Assembly: GCF_002237755.1 (NCBI RefSeq)
Contig: NZ_MWSJ01000002.1
Location: forward strand, 537,453 to 601,452
DNA from: Lysinibacillus sp. KCTC 33748
GTDB lineage: Bacteria > Bacillota > Bacilli > Bacillales_A > Planococcaceae
Length of the DNA: 64,000 nucleotides
Direction: 5' to 3'
Of the stretch, positions 49,583 through 59,370 are shown one piece after another. Positions within the stretch are counted from its first letter, which is position 1; each line of letters begins with the position of its first letter. The position numbers and the translations under genes are program-made. Under the pieces are notes generated by a model. That model searched no databases. It saw only the letters and a list, made by a program, of their open reading frames with translations, and was not told the DNA's origin.

Positions 49583-51061
49583 ATGTCAATGATACAAGTT
49601 CAAAATTTAACTTTTTCTTACCCAAGCAGCTTTGACAATATTTTTGAAAATGTAAGCTTTCAAATAGATACGGATTGGAAACTAGGATTTATCGGTAGGA
49701 ATGGGCGAGGAAAAACAACATTTTTTAATTTATTATTAGGGAATTATGAGTATAGAGGGAAAATCAATTCTTCGGTCGAATTTAATTATTTCCCTTATCC
49801 AGTTTCGGATAAAAACAAGTATACTCATGAAATCATGGAAGAAATTTGCCCCCAAGCAGAAGATTGGGAAATTCTTCGTGAAATATCCTATTTAGACGTT
49901 GATGCCGAGGTCATGTATCGACCTTTTAATACATTATCAAATGGAGAACAGACAAAGGTGTTGCTTGCTGCACTTTTTTTAACAGAGGGACAATTTCTAT
50001 TAATTGATGAGCCAACCAACCATTTAGATACGGAAGCGCGAAAGATAGTCTCTGAATATTTAAGGAAGAAAAAAGGATTTATTTTAATTTCACATGACCG
50101 AAATTTTTTAGATGGCTGTGTTGATCATATTTTATCTATAAATAGGGCAAATATTGAAGTTCAAAGTGGTAACTATTCTTCTTGGAAGCTGAATTTTGAT
50201 CGACAGCAGGAACACGAAGAGGCGACTAATGAGCGTCTACAAAAAGATATAGGGCGATTAAAACAATCTTCGAAGCGTACATCCGGTTGGTCTAATCAAG
50301 TGGAAGCTTCCAAAAATGGGACAACGAATTCAGGCTCTAAGTTAGACAAAGGTTTTGTAGGACATAAAGCAGCGAAGATGATGAAGAGAGCAAAAAACAT
50401 TGAATCAAGGCAACAAAAAGCTATTGAGGAAAAGTCAAAACTGTTAAAAAATGTGGAAAAAACCGAGTCATTAAAATTAGAATCATTGGCCTTTCATTCA
50501 AATGAATTGATTGTTATGGCCGACGTGTCTGTTCAGTATGATAACCAAATAGTGAATAAGCCAATTAGCTTTAAACTTGAACAAGGTGACCGAATTGTGC
50601 TTGATGGAAAGAATGGAAGCGGAAAAAGTAGTATACTCAAACTCATGCAAGGAGATCCGATACAGTATACGGGCTCGATGTATGCAGGTTCAGGCCTCAT
50701 TATTTCCTACGTCCAACAAGATACTTCTCATTTGAAGGGAATGTTATCGGACTTTATTGAAGAGCATGGGATTGATGAAACGTTATTTAAATCTATCCTA
50801 CGTAAGATGGACTTTGACCGCATTCAATTTGAAAAAGATATTTCTCATTATTCTGGCGGACAAAAGAAAAAGCTACTTATCGCCAAAAGTTTATGTGAAA
50901 AAGCGCATATCTATATTTGGGATGAACCGTTGAATTTCATTGATATTTATTCGCGCATGCAGATTGAAGAGCTTATTCAAAAATTTAATCCCACAATGGT
51001 ATTTGTTGAGCATGATCAAGCATTTCAACAAACAGTTGCAACAAAAACGATAACGCTGTAA
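49583..51061 (+). CDS. ABC-F type ribosomal protection protein (Lsa/Vga/VmlR-like)
   Basis: A 492-residue soluble twin-ATPase. The first domain has Walker A GFIGRNGRGKTTFF, signature LSNGEQTKV and LIDEPTNHLDTEAR; the second has DGKNGSGKSSIL, HYSGGQKKKLLIA and VFVEHDQ. The linker (about residues 185-290) is long, Lys/Arg-rich and helical, as in antibiotic-resistance ABC-F proteins that reach into the ribosome exit region and dislodge lincosamides, pleuromutilins and streptogramin A. GRNGRGKT in domain one is typical of Lsa/Vga. ATG 49583 follows AAAGGAGGAATTA. Spectrum cannot be read. Regulation by the upstream attenuator is likely. Confidence 0.85.
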   Translation: MSMIQVQNLTFSYPSSFDNIFENVSFQIDTDWKLGFIGRNGRGKTTFFNLLLGNYEYRGKINSSVEFNYFPYPVSDKNKYTHEIMEEICPQAEDWEILREISYLDVDAEVMYRPFNTLSNGEQTKVLLAALFLTEGQFLLIDEPTNHLDTEARKIVSEYLRKKKGFILISHDRNFLDGCVDHILSINRANIEVQSGNYSSWKLNFDRQQEHEEATNERLQKDIGRLKQSSKRTSGWSNQVEASKNGTTNSGSKLDKGFVGHKAAKMMKRAKNIESRQQKAIEEKSKLLKNVEKTESLKLESLAFHSNELIVMADVSVQYDNQIVNKPISFKLEQGDRIVLDGKNGSGKSSILKLMQGDPIQYTGSMYAGSGLIISYVQQDTSHLKGMLSDFIEEHGIDETLFKSILRKMDFDRIQFEKDISHYSGGQKKKLLIAKSLCEKAHIYIWDEPLNFIDIYSRMQIEELIQKFNPTMVFVEHDQAFQQTVATKTITL

Positions 51062-51100
51062 ACATGATTAAACTATATGAAAGCTAAAACCGTTTAAAGA

Positions 51101-51140
51101 AGAATCCATTTTGATCAATCTTTTCAAAATGGATTCTTTT
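51101..51140 (+). terminator. Terminator of the ABC-F gene
   Basis: AGAATCCATTTTGA and TCAAAATGGATTCT pair over 14 bases, followed by TTTATTTTTT. Confidence 0.9.
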
Positions 51141-51166
51141 ATTTTTTGTCAACTAATGATGTAGGT

Positions 51167-51280
51167 AATGTTTTTTCATCAAATACAGACCTTGAAAAAG
51201 GAAGACGAAATTCACTTGATTTCTACGCAAATTACAAGCCTATTTCTAAAGAGTATTACACGTACAATGATTGGAATTAA
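51167..51280 (+). pseudogene. Tail of an unidentified gene
   Basis: A plus-strand frame without start reads NVFSSNTDLEKGRRNSLDFY and ANYKPISKEYYTYNDWN before TAA 51280. It directly precedes the 51332 gene. The residues look like a real protein end, but the family is not known. Confidence 0.35.
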
Positions 51281-51331
51281 CAGAGAAAAAACGGTGAAGT
51301 ATTAAGAAAATAATGAAAGAAGGCATATGGC

Positions 51332-51928
51332 ATGTCATTAGAAAATTTAGTAAATCGTATTTGCATAGAGGCTAAAAATAGAGATAGTAAAAAAATAGAC
51401 GAGTTACTATATCAACTTTGTGAGTATGAGAATCTTAAAATACTGGATATTTATCCATATCAAATAAAAAGTAATGAAAAGTTTAGTCAAGTAGAAGTAT
51501 TCTTTGATAAATTGGAAAGTAAAGATTTTCAACAAAAAACTCAGGATTTTCATTCGTATTTTAAAAGCTTAGAAAAATTCGAGAAATTTTTTGAGCTGAT
51601 ATGGTTAGGATCATCTGAATTTTATGCTTCTTATGCTGTACCATTAACTTTGTATAAAGATACAATGTATTATAAATTCTACGAGAGGGAATGGAATGAA
51701 ATATTACCCAAAAAACGTGAAGAATCAAATTTAATAAACATTGATGAGTATTCTATGTTACTTTCTCTCATTAAATTAGCTGTTTCGGATCATCTTAATG
51801 TATTCTTCATTATACCTGAAAAGAATATTGTATTTAGAGGGGATGGATAAGCGTTTATCCTATATAGTGAACATAATCTTGATCTATTTGAAAAGATAGC
51901 TAATACTGAGGGGCTCTATATACGTTGA
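51332..51928 (+). CDS. Hypothetical immunity-like protein, in-frame stop near 3' end
   Basis: ATG 51332 (AAAGAAGGCAT upstream) begins a 172-residue soluble acidic protein ending at TAA 51850. The same frame continues past this stop with AFILYSEHNLDLFEKIANTE and GLYIR to TGA 51928, giving the compact ending typical of small toxin-immunity proteins. I therefore read it as a gene of about 198 codons with a late nonsense mutation. No known motif. It stands alone with no toxin gene nearby. Confidence 0.5.
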
Positions 51929-51960
51929 TACTCTAACTATATTGGACTTCTATTGAAAGA

Positions 51961-52017
51961 ATAGGAGAGGTTAATCAGTTGCTGAGAAGCCATTCGTAGC
52001 GAAGTACATTGCAGATG
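51961..52017 (+). pseudogene. topB 5' relic, left copy
   Basis: AGGAGAGGTTAATC followed by codons for VAEKPFVAKYIADV matches the start of topoisomerase III (IIAEKPSVA type). The same stretch, better kept, is at 63305-63380 in the same orientation. About 20 bases including the ATG region are missing here, and the frame is lost soon after. Confidence 0.55.
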
Positions 52018-52140
52018 TTTAATAACATAAAAAAGAGAGTAAGGTACTACTCTTAGAATAAATAGGATAATATTTGCATAATTTCGAGCTTAACCAGAAA
52101 GCCGTTTTTACGGTCATTGCACAGGCTAAATATTAAATAC

Positions 52141-52192
52141 AAAACGTCAAACAGGGTTCACATTATATGATGTGAACTTTGTTTGACGTTTT
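52141..52192. terminator. Long perfect hairpin upstream of the asb operon
   Basis: AAAACGTCAAACA..GTTCACAT pairs with ATGTGAAC..TGTTTGACGTTTT over more than 20 bases. Flanking A and T runs allow use on both strands. It insulates the asb promoter region from the left. Confidence 0.75.
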
Positions 52193-52349
52193 CTAGTTCT
52201 TTATAATATTTTGTCGTCAAAATGCATCTTATATCAATTATCTTGCGCATGTGATGCAAGAATTGAAATATTCTTCTACACTTTTACCTATTTCGATGGT
52301 GTATATTGCCATATAGGACTTTAGACAGTTGAGTCATTTCTATATTTCC

Positions 52350-52389
52350 TATAATATGTAATTGTAATTGAAAGTGATAATCATTATCA
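52350..52389 (+). promoter_or_regulatory. Promoter with Fur box 1 of the petrobactin operon
   Basis: TATAAT at 52350-52355 (with TTGAGT 15 bases upstream) is followed by TGATAATCATTATCA at 52375-52389, a perfect 15-bp 7-1-7 Fur box. Fur-Fe bound here would cover the start of transcription. The start point is inferred. Confidence 0.75.
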
Positions 52390-52473
52390 ATTGTTTTTAG
52401 CAACATATTTGTTCCCATTCAATTCTTATCATCAGTCTTTTTAACTAGGGAGACTAATTTTTTTATCAGCGAG

Positions 52474-52488
52474 TGATAACCATTATCA
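52474..52488 (+). promoter_or_regulatory. Fur box 2 of the petrobactin operon
   Basis: TGATAACCATTATCA differs from the perfect 7-1-7 box at one base. It lies 85 bases after box 1 and about 40 bases before the asbA start, so Fur dimers at both sites could act together. Confidence 0.75.
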
Positions 52489-52528
52489 TTTGGTAGGGAG
52501 AAGGTTTTGTGAAAGGATGATTAATTAC

Positions 52529-54352
52529 ATGCAACAGATTGCTAAACAGATTGCAGAAAATGCAACGTTTCAGGCGTTTATGAATTGTTATATAAGAGAG
52601 GTGAGTAGCGGACATTGGGTCAGGAAGGAGGAGTGGATAAAAGAACAGCGACTATCTATCTTGATTACAGAGGCACATATGTTAGAGATTGAGTTGCCGA
52701 TCCAAAACACACGTTTTGCATTTGGCGTGGAATACAAATCTCTTGTTGGAAGACATATATTTGGTGTTTCCTTGAAATATTGTACGAAACAAAAACAATG
52801 GCTTGTCGAAGATAAATTAACGATACTCATCACGCTCATTCAGGAACTGCATTTTATGGCAAAGGCGGATGGATGTCTTGGACTTTCTTCCCATTTTGAT
52901 GAACTGATTCTTCGTATAATTGAGAGCTATCAAACGATGGCAAATTATATTGAAAAGAGTTTGGAAGGTAAGAAACAAAATGGAGCTAACTGTACGTTTA
53001 TTGAAGCTGAGCAGTCTAACTTACTTGGACATTGGCTTCATCCGACACCTAAAAGCAGACAAGGGATGGCAGATTGGCAACAAACGAGTTTTGCGCCAGA
53101 GTTACAAGGTTCTTTCCAACTTCACTATTTTCGTGTCGACCGTAAAATTGTGAAAGAGTCCTCTGTATTAGAAAAAAGTGCAAGTGAACTCATTTCTCAG
53201 TCTTTAACAAAATCACAACCCGATTTTGTTATGTCAGAGACAGATTGCTTCATTCCGATGCACCCGCTTCAAGCACAGTGGCTTTTACAGCAACAGTATG
53301 TAAAAGAAGCGCTTGCTGAAGGGTTAATAAAATACGAAGGTACGCTTGGGGCATTTTATACAGCAACCTCTTCGATAAGAACGGTATATAGCTCAGATGA
53401 AGAAATGATGTATAAGTTTTCAATTCCTGTAAAAATAACGAATTCATTGAGGGTGAATAGAACTCATGAACTAAAAGCTGGAATTGTTATGGCTCGGTTA
53501 ATGAGTAAGATTGATTTCTTACAGAACCATCCATCTTTCCGGATGATTGATGACCCAGCCTATATGACTGTAGAGTTCCCAAATCAGACGGAATCAGGGT
53601 TTGAGGTTATATTGCGCTCAAACGTATTTCCTAAAGGGCATGATGAAGGGATCTGCATGATTGCTACTCTTGTGCAAGAGCCCTTGCCAAATGAAAAATC
53701 AAAACTGTGTCAGCTCATTATGAAAATCTCACAATCAGAATTCCGCTCATTAGAGAGTGTAAGCTTAGATTGGTTTAAAGTGTATTGGAAATGCGCTATT
53801 GAACCATTATTAAGATTATACGATGAGCATGGAATAGCTCTCGAAGCACACCAGCAAAATAGTCTGTTAAACATTTCTTCAGGTTATCCAACTACTTATT
53901 ATTATCGTGATAACCAAGGTTATTACTTATCAAAAACATATAAAGAAGTGCTTCTTTCAATAGAGCCTTCTTTACATGAAACAGCTGAGCTATTTTACGA
54001 AGATGCCCTTATTCATGATAGATTTACATATTATTTGTTTATGAATCAATTATTCCCCATTATTTCCCGATTTGGAGCGGATCAGCTAATCGATGAAAAA
54101 ATTCTTTTGAAGTGGTCTATCGATCAACTGCACTTATTAGAAAAAGAATTTACAGGTTTCGGGAAGGCATTTGTTCGTAACATTCTAAAACAAGAAGAGC
54201 TTCCGTTCAAAGCAAATTTATTAACAAGGTTTCATGATGTAGATGAACTAGAAGCCGAACTTGAACAAGCGGTATACACGAAAATTCCAAATCCGTTCGT
54301 TTTTCAGCATGAGGAGGAAGAATATGCAGCAGCTACAGCCTTTAGCTTCTAA
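52529..54352 (+). CDS. asbA: Petrobactin synthetase AsbA (NIS siderophore synthetase)
   Basis: An ATP-dependent NRPS-independent siderophore (IucA/IucC) synthetase that joins citrate to spermidine in the first assembly steps of petrobactin. The 607-residue protein has the family landmarks EAEQSNLLGHWLHPTPKSRQ (ATP site His/Ser region, near 165-185), PMHPLQAQWLLQQ, TSSIRTVYS, KFSIPVKITNSLRVN and GIALEAHQQNSL with YYRDNQG near 445-480. I start at ATG 52529, because MQQIAKQIAENATFQAF lines up with the AsbA N-terminus; an upstream ATG at 52517 is in frame. First gene of the asb operon; two Fur boxes upstream predict iron repression. Overlaps asbB by 29 bases. Confidence 0.93.
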   Translation: MQQIAKQIAENATFQAFMNCYIREVSSGHWVRKEEWIKEQRLSILITEAHMLEIELPIQNTRFAFGVEYKSLVGRHIFGVSLKYCTKQKQWLVEDKLTILITLIQELHFMAKADGCLGLSSHFDELILRIIESYQTMANYIEKSLEGKKQNGANCTFIEAEQSNLLGHWLHPTPKSRQGMADWQQTSFAPELQGSFQLHYFRVDRKIVKESSVLEKSASELISQSLTKSQPDFVMSETDCFIPMHPLQAQWLLQQQYVKEALAEGLIKYEGTLGAFYTATSSIRTVYSSDEEMMYKFSIPVKITNSLRVNRTHELKAGIVMARLMSKIDFLQNHPSFRMIDDPAYMTVEFPNQTESGFEVILRSNVFPKGHDEGICMIATLVQEPLPNEKSKLCQLIMKISQSEFRSLESVSLDWFKVYWKCAIEPLLRLYDEHGIALEAHQQNSLLNISSGYPTTYYYRDNQGYYLSKTYKEVLLSIEPSLHETAELFYEDALIHDRFTYYLFMNQLFPIISRFGADQLIDEKILLKWSIDQLHLLEKEFTGFGKAFVRNILKQEELPFKANLLTRFHDVDELEAELEQAVYTKIPNPFVFQHEEEEYAAATAFSF

Positions 54353-56078
54353 ACAAGGAGAGCTACGAGTAAGGCGGCAGCTTGTAGAAGCAATGATTTT
54401 TGAAGGACTGATCAAATATGAAGAAACACCTTTAGATAAATGGACTTCAATTTTTACACTTGTTGGTCAGAAGTGCACCTATCGTTGTGAAGGAAGAAGA
54501 ATGGCGTTTGATCGCATCCGAATACAGGGAGATAGTATTTTTCTAGTAGGAAAAGATGAAACGTTACTAGAAGCACCACTTGAGGATCTAGTAGATGAAT
54601 TACTTTCGACTCGTAAAGACAAAGTTCGGTTACTGAAAGAACTTCATTTGACGAGTAAGCTATGTGAATGGAATGATCGTCATCTCCAACTGCCGATGTC
54701 GAGAAGAAATTCGAGCTATGAAGAATTAGAATCAGAAATCATTGAAGGACATCCATATCATCCTTGTTATAAATCCAGAACCGGTTTTACGATCGACGAC
54801 CATAAAGACTATGGCCCTGAGGCAAAGCAATCTTTTACCCTTCAATGGGTTGCGGTACGAAGAAGCTACGTACGAATTTCTGTTCTTGAAGAGGAAGAGA
54901 ACTTTTGGAAAAGAGAGCTAGGGCATTTGCTGTGGGAAGACCTTCTTGCAACGCTAGCGGTATTCGATGGAACATTTGAAGAATATACGTTCTTACCGAT
55001 TCATCCTTGGCAATGGCATAACATGAAACAAGAACTTGCTGGATTAATGGAGCAAAAAGATCTAGTACCTCTAAATGTGAAAGGAGATTACTATAGGGCA
55101 ACCCAATCAGTGCGAACATTATGGAACTTTTCAAATCTGAAAAAGGCGCAATTAAAATGCTCGATGAATATGGTGAATACCTCTTCATTACGAAAGCTAC
55201 ATTCTCATGCTGTTTGTGCCGCTCCTCATATTTCAGCATGGCTTAAACAGGTAGTTCAATTAGACGACTATTTACAAAAGGAAGCGTCTCTTATTGTACT
55301 GGAAGAATATGCAGGGATTATTTTTGAACCGAATACAAAAAAACATAGTAGAAAACTAGAAGGTCAGTTAGGTTCCATATGGCGAGAAAGTGTGCGCATG
55401 TATATGAAGGATGAAGAGGAAGCGGTACCGTTTACGGTACTAATGATGATGGAGTTAGATGGGCGTCCATTTATTGATGATTGGCTTTGCCGATATGGAA
55501 CGGAGGAGTGGGTAAAACGCTTGATAGAAGTGAGTGTTATCCCTGTGTGGCACTTGCTTGTCGCTCACGGTATTGCTGTTGAGGCACATGCGCAAAATAT
55601 GATTTTATTACATCAAAATGGATGGCCGACTCGAGTTGTACTGAGGGATTTCCATGACAGTATCGAATATATGGAAGAATTCATTGCAGATAGAAGCCTC
55701 GTTCCAGACTTCGAAACGATACACGAACGTTTTAAAGATGCACATGTCGATCATTATTATTGGATGTCTTCTGTAGAGGCTTTACGAGAGTTAGCTATGG
55801 ATACACTATTCGTGTTTCATTTAAGTGAACTATCTTATTTGCTAGAAGAGCAGTATGGATTTGAAGAAACACGTTTTTGGAGTCTAGTTAAGAACGGAAT
55901 ACAGAAACACTTTGAACGTTTTCCATCATTACGCTTTAGAAATGAACAGCTTCAGCATACTAGCACACATATTTATGTTGAATCTTTACTAACAAAGAAA
56001 CTTCAAAATCAAGAAGAAGGTAATTTTCGACATATCGTCAACAATACGTTGGCGCAAGCGGATGAAAAGGGGAAATGA
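54324..56078 (+). CDS. asbB: Petrobactin synthetase AsbB (NIS siderophore synthetase)
   Basis: Second IucA/IucC-type synthetase, 584 residues, which adds the second spermidine arm to citryl-spermidine (or its dihydroxybenzoyl form). Landmarks are EGHPYHPCYKSRTGF (near 133-147), PIHPWQWHNMKQEL, TQSVRTLWNF, KCSMNMVNTSSLRK and GIAVEAHAQNMILLHQNGWP with VLRDFHDS near 415-445. ATG 54324 follows GAGGAGGAAG. It starts within the last 29 bases of asbA and its stop overlaps the asbC start, showing translational coupling. Confidence 0.93.
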   Translation: MQQLQPLASKQGELRVRRQLVEAMIFEGLIKYEETPLDKWTSIFTLVGQKCTYRCEGRRMAFDRIRIQGDSIFLVGKDETLLEAPLEDLVDELLSTRKDKVRLLKELHLTSKLCEWNDRHLQLPMSRRNSSYEELESEIIEGHPYHPCYKSRTGFTIDDHKDYGPEAKQSFTLQWVAVRRSYVRISVLEEEENFWKRELGHLLWEDLLATLAVFDGTFEEYTFLPIHPWQWHNMKQELAGLMEQKDLVPLNVKGDYYRATQSVRTLWNFSNLKKAQLKCSMNMVNTSSLRKLHSHAVCAAPHISAWLKQVVQLDDYLQKEASLIVLEEYAGIIFEPNTKKHSRKLEGQLGSIWRESVRMYMKDEEEAVPFTVLMMMELDGRPFIDDWLCRYGTEEWVKRLIEVSVIPVWHLLVAHGIAVEAHAQNMILLHQNGWPTRVVLRDFHDSIEYMEEFIADRSLVPDFETIHERFKDAHVDHYYWMSSVEALRELAMDTLFVFHLSELSYLLEEQYGFEETRFWSLVKNGIQKHFERFPSLRFRNEQLQHTSTHIYVESLLTKKLQNQEEGNFRHIVNNTLAQADEKGK

Positions 56079-57313
56079 TGATGTTTTATGTCAATGATCA
56101 ATTTTATACAGTAGAAGATATCGAGAAGCAATTTGAACTATATGAAAGCTTACCTCATCTAAGAGAGTGTAACAATCGCAGACTAGCTATTTGTACGGAT
56201 GATACTTTCCAATATATAGCTCTTTGTTTATACATTCGCGAAAAAGGTGGATCAGTTGTCCCAATCCATCCAGCGACGCCAAAAGAGGGATCTGTACGGC
56301 TTGCTTCTTCAGCACGTAGTCATCTTTTGTTGTTCCAATCAATCGATTCTTTCATCGAACTATCAAATCATGTCAATAACCAAGAAGGCGTATTAGTTCA
56401 AATGAGCTCAGGTACAACGGGAGTTCCGAAATGTATTGAACGAACGTGGAGTTCAGTGGAAGAAGAGATTGAAAGTTATGTAAAGACATTACCTGTCGAT
56501 TCCTTGACAAATTCTGTTGTTGCTTGTCCGGTTACTCATTCTTATGGATTCATCTGTGGTGTCTTAGCTTGCATAAGAAGGGGAGCAAAGCCGGTTATTA
56601 TTACGAATAGTAATCCTAAATATATTTTGAAAAAGCTAAAAGAATATCCTAAGCACATCATCTATGGGGCTCCAGCGTTACTTTATACATTAAGTAAATT
56701 ATTACCGGTTGATCAACAATTTGATCGTGTGATGACGTCAGGAACTGTGATGCCACATAGCTGGTTGACATCGCTAAGAGAGAAATCTAACCAAGTACTA
56801 CAGCAGTATGGATGCTCTGAATCGGGGTGTGTTGCAATTCACCCTAATGTGGAAGATCCGAAAGAAATGGGTTACCCCCTTCCTCATGTGAAGGTGACAG
56901 CTGGTGATAAACAAACACCGAGCGAAATTATCATTGAATCGTCTACACAAACAATTCATACGAAAGATCTTGGCTATATAGAAAATAATGTTCTTTCTTT
57001 TCTTGCAAGAATAGATGACACGATTAATGTAGCAGGCTTGAATGTGTATCCGCAAGAAGTTGAGGCTGTATTAATGGGTGAGCCAAGAATAGTCGAAGCT
57101 GTCGTATATAAGAAACAAGACAACTTATCAGGAGAGCGAGTATGCGCACTATATGTGTCTACTGAACCAATCGATAGTATGGAACTTAGAGAATGGTGCT
57201 GGAAATATCTCGCTCCACATCAAATTCCGATGGAGTTTGTGTTTGTTCATGAAATTGAAAAGCTACCTAACGGAAAAGTAAGTAGAAAAAAACTTGGAGG
57301 CATACCAGTATGA
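56075..57313 (+). CDS. asbC: AsbC, 3,4-dihydroxybenzoate-AMP ligase
   Basis: A 412-residue ANL-family adenylating enzyme that activates 3,4-dihydroxybenzoic acid and loads it onto AsbD. Core motifs: QMSSGTTGVPKCIER (A3 P-loop, near residue 110-124), QYGCSESGCVAIH (A5), and LPNGKVSRKKL (A10, catalytic Lys near the C-terminus). It is shorter than typical ligases, as in all AsbC. Three overlapping ATG codons at 56075-56083; the first overlaps the asbB stop. Its end overlaps asbD by four bases. Confidence 0.93.
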   Translation: MMMFYVNDQFYTVEDIEKQFELYESLPHLRECNNRRLAICTDDTFQYIALCLYIREKGGSVVPIHPATPKEGSVRLASSARSHLLLFQSIDSFIELSNHVNNQEGVLVQMSSGTTGVPKCIERTWSSVEEEIESYVKTLPVDSLTNSVVACPVTHSYGFICGVLACIRRGAKPVIITNSNPKYILKKLKEYPKHIIYGAPALLYTLSKLLPVDQQFDRVMTSGTVMPHSWLTSLREKSNQVLQQYGCSESGCVAIHPNVEDPKEMGYPLPHVKVTAGDKQTPSEIIIESSTQTIHTKDLGYIENNVLSFLARIDDTINVAGLNVYPQEVEAVLMGEPRIVEAVVYKKQDNLSGERVCALYVSTEPIDSMELREWCWKYLAPHQIPMEFVFVHEIEKLPNGKVSRKKLGGIPV

Positions 57314-57567
57314 CGCGCCAACAATTGATCAAGAGCATCTATGATATTATGGAAAATTCATTAGAGTTGCAGACACTGTCTTCTTTTAATGAAGATGCCC
57401 GATTAAATGAGGATTTGTATATGGATTCAATTATGGTCCTTCAACTGATTCTTCATTTAGAGTTGGATCTTGGCATTCCCATTCCCGATGAGGTTCTCGT
57501 TCCTAAAGATTTCAAAACAGTAGGAACACTAGCAAGCTTTTTAGAAAAACAGCAAAAGGTAGAATAA
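57310..57567 (+). CDS. asbD: AsbD, aryl carrier protein
   Basis: An 85-residue acyl/aryl carrier protein. The phosphopantetheine site is Ser40 in LYMDSIMVLQLIL, in the usual place between helices one and two. It carries the 3,4-dihydroxybenzoyl thioester made by AsbC and presents it to AsbE. Starts in an ATGA overlap with asbC and lies 13 bases before asbE. Confidence 0.92.
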   Translation: MTRQQLIKSIYDIMENSLELQTLSSFNEDARLNEDLYMDSIMVLQLILHLELDLGIPIPDEVLVPKDFKTVGTLASFLEKQQKVE

Positions 57568-57580
57568 TCGGAGGCTAAAA

Positions 57581-58549
57581 ATGATAAAAGTGCATTGTTT
57601 TGTAAGCTGTGTTTGTGAGGTTATTAAGAAAACGAAAGGCGTCGATCATAGGCCCTACTATTTTGGGGTATGGGACGCAGATTTTGATGTCCTCGAAAAC
57701 GGAGTGCTAGCATACCACTCTGATCAAATTGATCATCATTTCTTTCAAACATGGTATGAAATGCTCTATGGAATTAAGCTTTACAAATGGTATGACGAAA
57801 AGCAATCAAAACAAGAAAATACAAACAATCTACTAAGGTTATTAGAGAATAAATCGCCACATCAACATGTGATGGTGATGCTGGATTTATCGATGCTTCC
57901 AGAGCGAGAAAATAAATTTCATCAACGTCCATTCCCTCATTATGTGATGCTAGAATCGACTGAAAATGAAGAAGAATGGTTTATGTATGACCCTGATTTT
58001 CGCTGGGAAGGGATTTTACCGAAGGAGAGAATTTTAGCTGCAATTCAAGAGCCAACTGTCGAAGGTGGCTATTACTTTGATGCTGAGACGATTATTGCGC
58101 CAACTACAGAGACGGTTGAAGCCTATTTTAATACATGTATAAAGCTTCATTGTAATCCGTTGACAGATGCCATTACCGAAATTATTAAAGAGTGTATTTC
58201 AGGAAAAGAAAGTATGTCAAAACTTCCGACTGCCTTAAAACAATTGCCGGTTATAGCGATTAGAAAGTATGCATATGAGCATGCGTTTGCATTTTTTTGG
58301 GAAGCACTTGGCCGCGAAGAGGAAGGCTTTGACACATGGTGTGATGAAATTGAGCGTCTAGTGAATGGCTATACAACGATTCAGTATCGAGCGATGAAGC
58401 TTGCGATGACGGAAAATTTGATATTAGCGGAAGATATTTTTGTGAAGTTAGAAGAACAAAATCTCCTTGAGTTCAAGATTAAGCAAGGATTACAAGAATG
58501 TTTTGAAGCATGGTTAACATTACAGCACAAGAAAGAGGTTAAAGTATGA
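57581..58549 (+). CDS. asbE: AsbE, dihydroxybenzoyl-spermidine condensing enzyme
   Basis: A 322-residue protein matching AsbE, which transfers 3,4-dihydroxybenzoate from AsbD to the primary amine of spermidine or citryl-spermidine. Recognisable parts are HCFVSCVCEVIKKTKGVDHR at the N-terminus (with the conserved Cys residues and BtrH-like fold), YYFGVWDADFDV, and VMLESTENEEEWFMYDPDFR near 125-145. It is specific to petrobactin loci. SD AATCGGAGG before ATG 57581. Its stop overlaps the asbF start (ATGA). Confidence 0.9.
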   Translation: MIKVHCFVSCVCEVIKKTKGVDHRPYYFGVWDADFDVLENGVLAYHSDQIDHHFFQTWYEMLYGIKLYKWYDEKQSKQENTNNLLRLLENKSPHQHVMVMLDLSMLPERENKFHQRPFPHYVMLESTENEEEWFMYDPDFRWEGILPKERILAAIQEPTVEGGYYFDAETIIAPTTETVEAYFNTCIKLHCNPLTDAITEIIKECISGKESMSKLPTALKQLPVIAIRKYAYEHAFAFFWEALGREEEGFDTWCDEIERLVNGYTTIQYRAMKLAMTENLILAEDIFVKLEEQNLLEFKIKQGLQECFEAWLTLQHKKEVKV

Positions 58550-59370
58550 AACTATCGATCTGTACAATCTCGTTTCGGCACCATCTCCACTCGATTGACC
58601 AATTAGCTCAATTTGCAAAAACGCAGGGGTTCCAAGGAATCGAGCTCTGGGGTGTTCATGCAAAAAACTTGGCAGACGAACTTCATTATGGAGCAGATTG
58701 GCTAAGCTCCTACGGTTTGGAAACGAGCATGCTTAGTGATTATTTGCCATTAGAAGCACCAGTTTCTGAGATGATGGCTGAAACAGAGAGGCTATCTTCA
58801 CTTGCAAGGCGCTGGGGAACAAATAAGATTCGTACATTTGTAGGAAAGAAGGGCAGCTCAGACACAAGTACGAAAGAAAGGGAAGAACTTATTTTTAGGC
58901 TTAGAATGCTCTGTGATTATCTTGAGTCAAAAGGACAATATTTGCTTGTCGAAACTCATCCGAACACATTGACAGATAATCTACCTTCAACAATGCAGTT
59001 ACTCGAAGAAACGGATCACTCAAGCTTACGAGTGAACTTTGATGTTTTACATATATGGGAATCAGGGATGAACCCTATTGTCGCTATGAAGCAACTTCGT
59101 CCTTATATCTCACATTTTCACTTTAAAAATATTGCCTCACGTACACAACTTGATGTTTTTGCTCCAAACAATGTTTATGCTGCAGCAGGGTCTAGAGAAG
59201 GGATGGTTCCATTGTTTGAAGGTGCAGTTGATTATGGTGAATTCCTAGCAGAAGTAGATTCAAACATGGAGATAGATGCGTCACTGGAATGGTTCGGAGC
59301 CAATGTGAAGAGCGTATTAGCAAAAGATGTTCAGGAGATTAAGAAGTCGTTGCAGTTGGTGAAAATATAG
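58546..59370 (+). CDS. asbF: AsbF, 3-dehydroshikimate dehydratase
   Basis: A 274-residue TIM-barrel enzyme of the xylose-isomerase-like family that converts 3-dehydroshikimate to 3,4-dihydroxybenzoate, the catechol precursor of petrobactin. Metal ligands are visible in LLVETHPNTLTDN (Glu and His, near 138-150), RVNFDVLHIW (Asp, near 164-173), HFHFKN (His, near 192-197) and DASLEWFG (Glu, near 244-251). It uses Mn. Last gene of the operon; a terminator follows at 59497. A 34-codon frame GTG 59370-59474 overlaps its stop and may be a relic. Confidence 0.93.
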   Translation: MKLSICTISFRHHLHSIDQLAQFAKTQGFQGIELWGVHAKNLADELHYGADWLSSYGLETSMLSDYLPLEAPVSEMMAETERLSSLARRWGTNKIRTFVGKKGSSDTSTKEREELIFRLRMLCDYLESKGQYLLVETHPNTLTDNLPSTMQLLEETDHSSLRVNFDVLHIWESGMNPIVAMKQLRPYISHFHFKNIASRTQLDVFAPNNVYAAAGSREGMVPLFEGAVDYGEFLAEVDSNMEIDASLEWFGANVKSVLAKDVQEIKKSLQLVKI

